Assembly: GCA_029941645.1 (NCBI GenBank)
Contig: JAPYSZ010000020.1
Location: forward strand, 1-15,524
From: Candidatus Poseidoniia archaeon
Lineage (GTDB): Archaea; Thermoplasmatota; Poseidoniia; MGIII; CG-Epi1
Length of the DNA: 15,524 bases
Direction: 5' to 3'
Within the stretch, counting starts at the first letter, position 1. Every line of letters begins with the position of its first letter. A model generated the notes under the pieces. That model was not told the origin of the DNA and made no database searches. It worked only from the letters and a program-made list of their open reading frames with translations. The position numbers and the translations under genes are program-made. Below, piece by piece: positions 12,849-15,524 of this stretch.

Positions 12849-15524
12849 ATGGTTAGGAGGACACTATTCATTCTAACAGGAATTCTGTGTCTTAGTATGT
12901 TGTTATTGGGAAATAGTGAAGCTGCCCCTTCTACGGGAACCATTCAAGTTGCATTCATACTTTCAGAATTTGAGGATCAGGAATACCAAGAGGATCATGA
13001 TCAAGACTACTTTGAAGACTTGGCATTTGGAAATTCAGATTCTATGTGGGAGTATTACGATGAAGTTTCTAGGAGCGAATTAAACATTGAAGGGGATGTT
13101 TTTGGACCCTATACACTGGATGGTGACGCCGCAGACTATGGGACTGAAAATATGGATTTTGTTGAGGATAGTGTTGAAATTGCGGATGATGACATAGATT
13201 ACCGAAATTATGACGCGGTGATGGTGATTCATTCAGGACCTGGTGAAGAATCAAGTGGTAATAGTGATGATATTTGGTCTATTCATTGGCCATATTCCAT
13301 TGAAACTGATGATGATGGACATGAGATAGAGGAAATCACACAAGCTCCAGAATATGAATATTCAAGCGGTGAGAGAAGCCCTCTAGGTGTCTGGGTTCAT
13401 GAATTTGGTCACGAACTAGGAATTCCGGATTTATACGATACAGATGATAGTTCAGAAGGAATTGGACATTGGGGGGTAATGGCCTCTGGATCATGGGCTG
13501 ATAATGGTGAAACTCCAGTTTATTTTAGTGCCTGGTCCAGATACTGGCTAGGTTGGATTGACCCCATTGTAATAACTGATGACATTAACAACCTAGAACT
13601 AGAACCAATAGAAAATGAAGGTAACGTATACCTTTTACCTATTCCAGGAAATTGGTCAAATTCAAATGAATATTATCTCATAGAAAATAGACAAAAACTG
13701 AAATATGACAGCTACCTCCCTGGTGAGGGATTATTGATATGGCATATTGATGAAGAGGTGATATACTCAAATTGGAATTCTAATAGCGTAAATAATGATG
13801 AGGACCACAAAGGAGTTGATTTAGAAGAGGCTGACGGCGAAGATGACCTTGATCATACAAATAATAGAGGCGATAGTGGAGACCCTTACAATTCAGGTTC
13901 ATTTACCAAAAACACTTATCCAAATTCATTAGCCTATAACGGTACTGAATCTGGATGGAAAATAGAAAATATTGAAACTAGTGGTGATAATATTATTGTA
14001 GACATTAGTTTCTTGTCTAAACCTCATGCTGTAGCAGATGCAGATGAAGCCGTAATAGCTGAAGGCCTAGAATTGCAATTTTACGGCGATGAATCATGGG
14101 ATGAAGATGGAAATATTGTCAGCTATACCTGGGACTTCGGAGATGGAGATTTTGCATACACTGACAATCCTACACATATTTTTACACAAAATGGAACCTA
14201 TGACGTTAAGCTCACTGTCTGTGATAATAATGACCTATGCGATTCTATGATTCTTAATATATTTGTAAACAAACCCCCGATTGCTGTTGTTGAAATTTCT
14301 AAGTTGACTATAATGTTAGGAGAAACTATCACATTTGATGCTTCAGGGTCATACGATATTGATGGTGATGTTGATTTTTATTATTGGAATTTTGATGATG
14401 GTTATACCTCAAGTCAGGCATCAGCAGATCATGAATACAAGAATTCGGGAACATACAATGTTTCTCTAAAAATAATAGATGATTTGAATGATATAACAAC
14501 CGTTTATTACACTATAGAAGTTATAAACAGATTACCTATCGTAGATTTTTATTTCGAAGGTGGTAATAGAACTGCAACCCAGATATTCCAGTTTTATGAT
14601 TCATCATACGACGAAGATGGAGAAATAATAGAATGGCTGTGGGATTTTGGTGAGGGGAATACATCAGACGCACATGGTAATTACGCAGAAAAGGTATTCT
14701 GGTTTCCTGGGACTTACAATGTAACACTATTCGTAACTGATGATCAATTGGGTATTAATTCAACAACCATCGAAATTACCGTAACTCCCACGCTTCCTCA
14801 ACCCCAAATTAGAATACCTGACGGTTTGAGACTATTACCATTGACTATGTCCAACTTCAAAACGTGGTATATACCTGCGGAGAGATTAATCTTACTTGAT
14901 GCAAGTCCTACATGGGCTTGCTGCATATGGAAGGAGGATCGAGCCGATGTCGAATACTTTTGGACTATAGAAGAGGAAACTTACTTTGGAAAAACTGTGC
15001 AATATAATTTTGGCCAAGAAGAAACCTCAATACAATTGAGAGTTGTTGATAGTTGGGGCAATGAGAAAACAAGAACATTCACAGTTGTTCCTCAAACCGT
15101 GCCTTTGATAACGATTGAAAATTGGGAGGATTACACCGAAATAGCAGTAGGTTATGACATGACATTCCAGACCATCTCAGAAGGTGGTACCTTTGATTTG
15201 TACAGATGGTACATACAAGAACGCAAATTAGATGATGATTATCTATTAATTGATGACATAAATACAAATGATTCACTTCAATTCCCTGTATTTTCAGAAG
15301 GCGAATATCTAGTAAAGGTATCTGGAAGACACACCGAAACTAAATTATGGGCTGAAAATTTTTCAATGACTATATTTATCTATGAAAATCCTACTGCTAA
15401 ATTTTATTTTAATGAAACTGAAGCTATCAATGAAGGAAATTGGGTGACTTTTGATGCTAGTACCTCATTCGGTTTCTGGAATGGATCTGAATCTCGTGTT
15501 GCGCAGAGTCTTAACTTAAATTAT
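12849..15524 (+). CDS. Secreted M6-family metalloprotease with PKD repeats, 3' end missing
   Basis: The frame is open for 892 codons to the window edge, so the C-terminus is missing. Residues 1-26 form a signal peptide (MVRR, hydrophobic core, then NSEAA). The catalytic region shows the zinc motif HEFGHELGIPD, with ligands H184, H188 and D194 and catalytic E185, followed by GVMASGSW (209-216), which carries the Met-turn, and LIWHIDEE (296-303). This is typical of the immune inhibitor A (M6) family of extracellular proteases. PKD domains follow at about 391-472, 477-560 and 563-646, with WDFGDG, WNFDDG and WDFGEG signatures, then more divergent beta-sandwich segments. It is very acidic and rich in Asp-Gly calcium-type turns. 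It likely degrades extracellular protein, and a C-terminal anchor probably lies beyond the window. The start is supported by a TATA box 26 bases upstream. Confidence 0.9.
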   Translation, partial: MVRRTLFILTGILCLSMLLLGNSEAAPSTGTIQVAFILSEFEDQEYQEDHDQDYFEDLAFGNSDSMWEYYDEVSRSELNIEGDVFGPYTLDGDAADYGTENMDFVEDSVEIADDDIDYRNYDAVMVIHSGPGEESSGNSDDIWSIHWPYSIETDDDGHEIEEITQAPEYEYSSGERSPLGVWVHEFGHELGIPDLYDTDDSSEGIGHWGVMASGSWADNGETPVYFSAWSRYWLGWIDPIVITDDINNLELEPIENEGNVYLLPIPGNWSNSNEYYLIENRQKLKYDSYLPGEGLLIWHIDEEVIYSNWNSNSVNNDEDHKGVDLEEADGEDDLDHTNNRGDSGDPYNSGSFTKNTYPNSLAYNGTESGWKIENIETSGDNIIVDISFLSKPHAVADADEAVIAEGLELQFYGDESWDEDGNIVSYTWDFGDGDFAYTDNPTHIFTQNGTYDVKLTVCDNNDLCDSMILNIFVNKPPIAVVEISKLTIMLGETITFDASGSYDIDGDVDFYYWNFDDGYTSSQASADHEYKNSGTYNVSLKIIDDLNDITTVYYTIEVINRLPIVDFYFEGGNRTATQIFQFYDSSYDEDGEIIEWLWDFGEGNTSDAHGNYAEKVFWFPGTYNVTLFVTDDQLGINSTTIEITVTPTLPQPQIRIPDGLRLLPLTMSNFKTWYIPAERLILLDASPTWACCIWKEDRADVEYFWTIEEETYFGKTVQYNFGQEETSIQLRVVDSWGNEKTRTFTVVPQTVPLITIENWEDYTEIAVGYDMTFQTISEGGTFDLYRWYIQERKLDDDYLLIDDINTNDSLQFPVFSEGEYLVKVSGRHTETKLWAENFSMTIFIYENPTAKFYFNETEAINEGNWVTFDASTSFGFWNGSESRVAQSLNLNY
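13398..13430 (+). other. Zinc-binding active-site motif of the M6 protease
   Basis: This encodes HEFGHELGIPD (184-194), the HExxHxxGxxD metzincin-like motif. All ligands and the catalytic glutamate are intact, so the enzyme is predicted to be active. Confidence 0.9.
14019..14786 (+). repeat. Three tandem PKD domains in the M6 protease
   Basis: The three copies (about 14019-14264, 14277-14528 and 14535-14786) each have a D-x-D-G turn, a W-x-F-[GD]-[DE]-G core and an ending with G-T-Y-[ND]-V plus a D-D or D-N turn. They share protein-level pattern but little DNA identity, so they are not recent duplications. PKD domains act as extracellular spacers or binding modules. Confidence 0.8.

Noticed and set aside
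13069..13254. Minus-strand short frame, and similar ones at 14536-14727 and 15079-15276, within the M6 protease
   Set aside because: The plus-strand frame is open throughout, with signal peptide, zinc motif and PKD domains. These are His/Leu-rich shadows of its Asp/Glu-rich codons.

Overview
The window looks like a chromosome segment from an uncultured, AT-rich planktonic euryarchaeon, most likely a Poseidoniales (Marine Group II) or closely related Marine Group III/Thermoplasmata-type lineage. The reasons are a bacterial-type (class II) HMG-CoA reductase, a dUTPase built on the dCTP deaminase fold, very large secreted or membrane-anchored proteins with PKD, Fn3-like and CARDB-like domains, a two-membrane-segment DUF5654-like protein, and archaeal TATA boxes placed about 24-30 bases before start codons (leaderless promoters). 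The lineage is inferred from gene content only; there is no rRNA. I see no tRNA, CRISPR, insertion sequence or phage integration signature. Nine complete genes plus two cut by the window edges fill almost all of it, and no gene-free stretch exceeds about 90 bases.

Layout. (1) 1-1361: the first codons of a leftward gene, then rightward genes for a small double-CxxC protein, a two-helix membrane protein and a truncated cation diffusion facilitator (CDF)-like transporter with an altered metal site. (2) 5510-1387, leftward: a 954-residue MMPL/RND-superfamily membrane protein overlapping by four bases with adenylosuccinate synthetase (purA). (3) 5598-9185, rightward and divergent from the MMPL gene: a 1195-residue, sequon-rich surface protein with a duplicated jelly-roll-like module, Fn3-like domains, one C-terminal membrane helix and a predicted cytoplasmic zinc ribbon. 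(4) 9225-10981: class II HMG-CoA reductase overlapping by one base with an archaeal-type dUTPase. (5) A leftward HAD-IIB phosphatase whose 3' end overlaps the dUTPase gene on the opposite strand. (6) Divergent from it, a squalene-synthase-like prenyltransferase, then a secreted M6-family metalloprotease with PKD repeats that runs off the right edge.

How the genes fit together. HMG-CoA reductase (mevalonate supply) and the squalene-synthase-like enzyme (head-to-head C15 or C20 condensation) form a loose isoprenoid neighbourhood. PurA and dUTPase serve nucleotide metabolism. The MMPL protein, the zinc-ribbon surface protein and the M6 protease make an envelope/secretion group. The most unusual items are the surface protein with a cytoplasmic zinc ribbon, the CDF protein with an Asn/Cys-substituted metal site, the MMPL protein with an intramembrane Asp in only one half, the replacement of the deaminase glutamate in the dUTPase, and two intergenic regions where one near-palindromic TATA box could serve a leaderless gene one way and a Shine-Dalgarno-led gene the other way.
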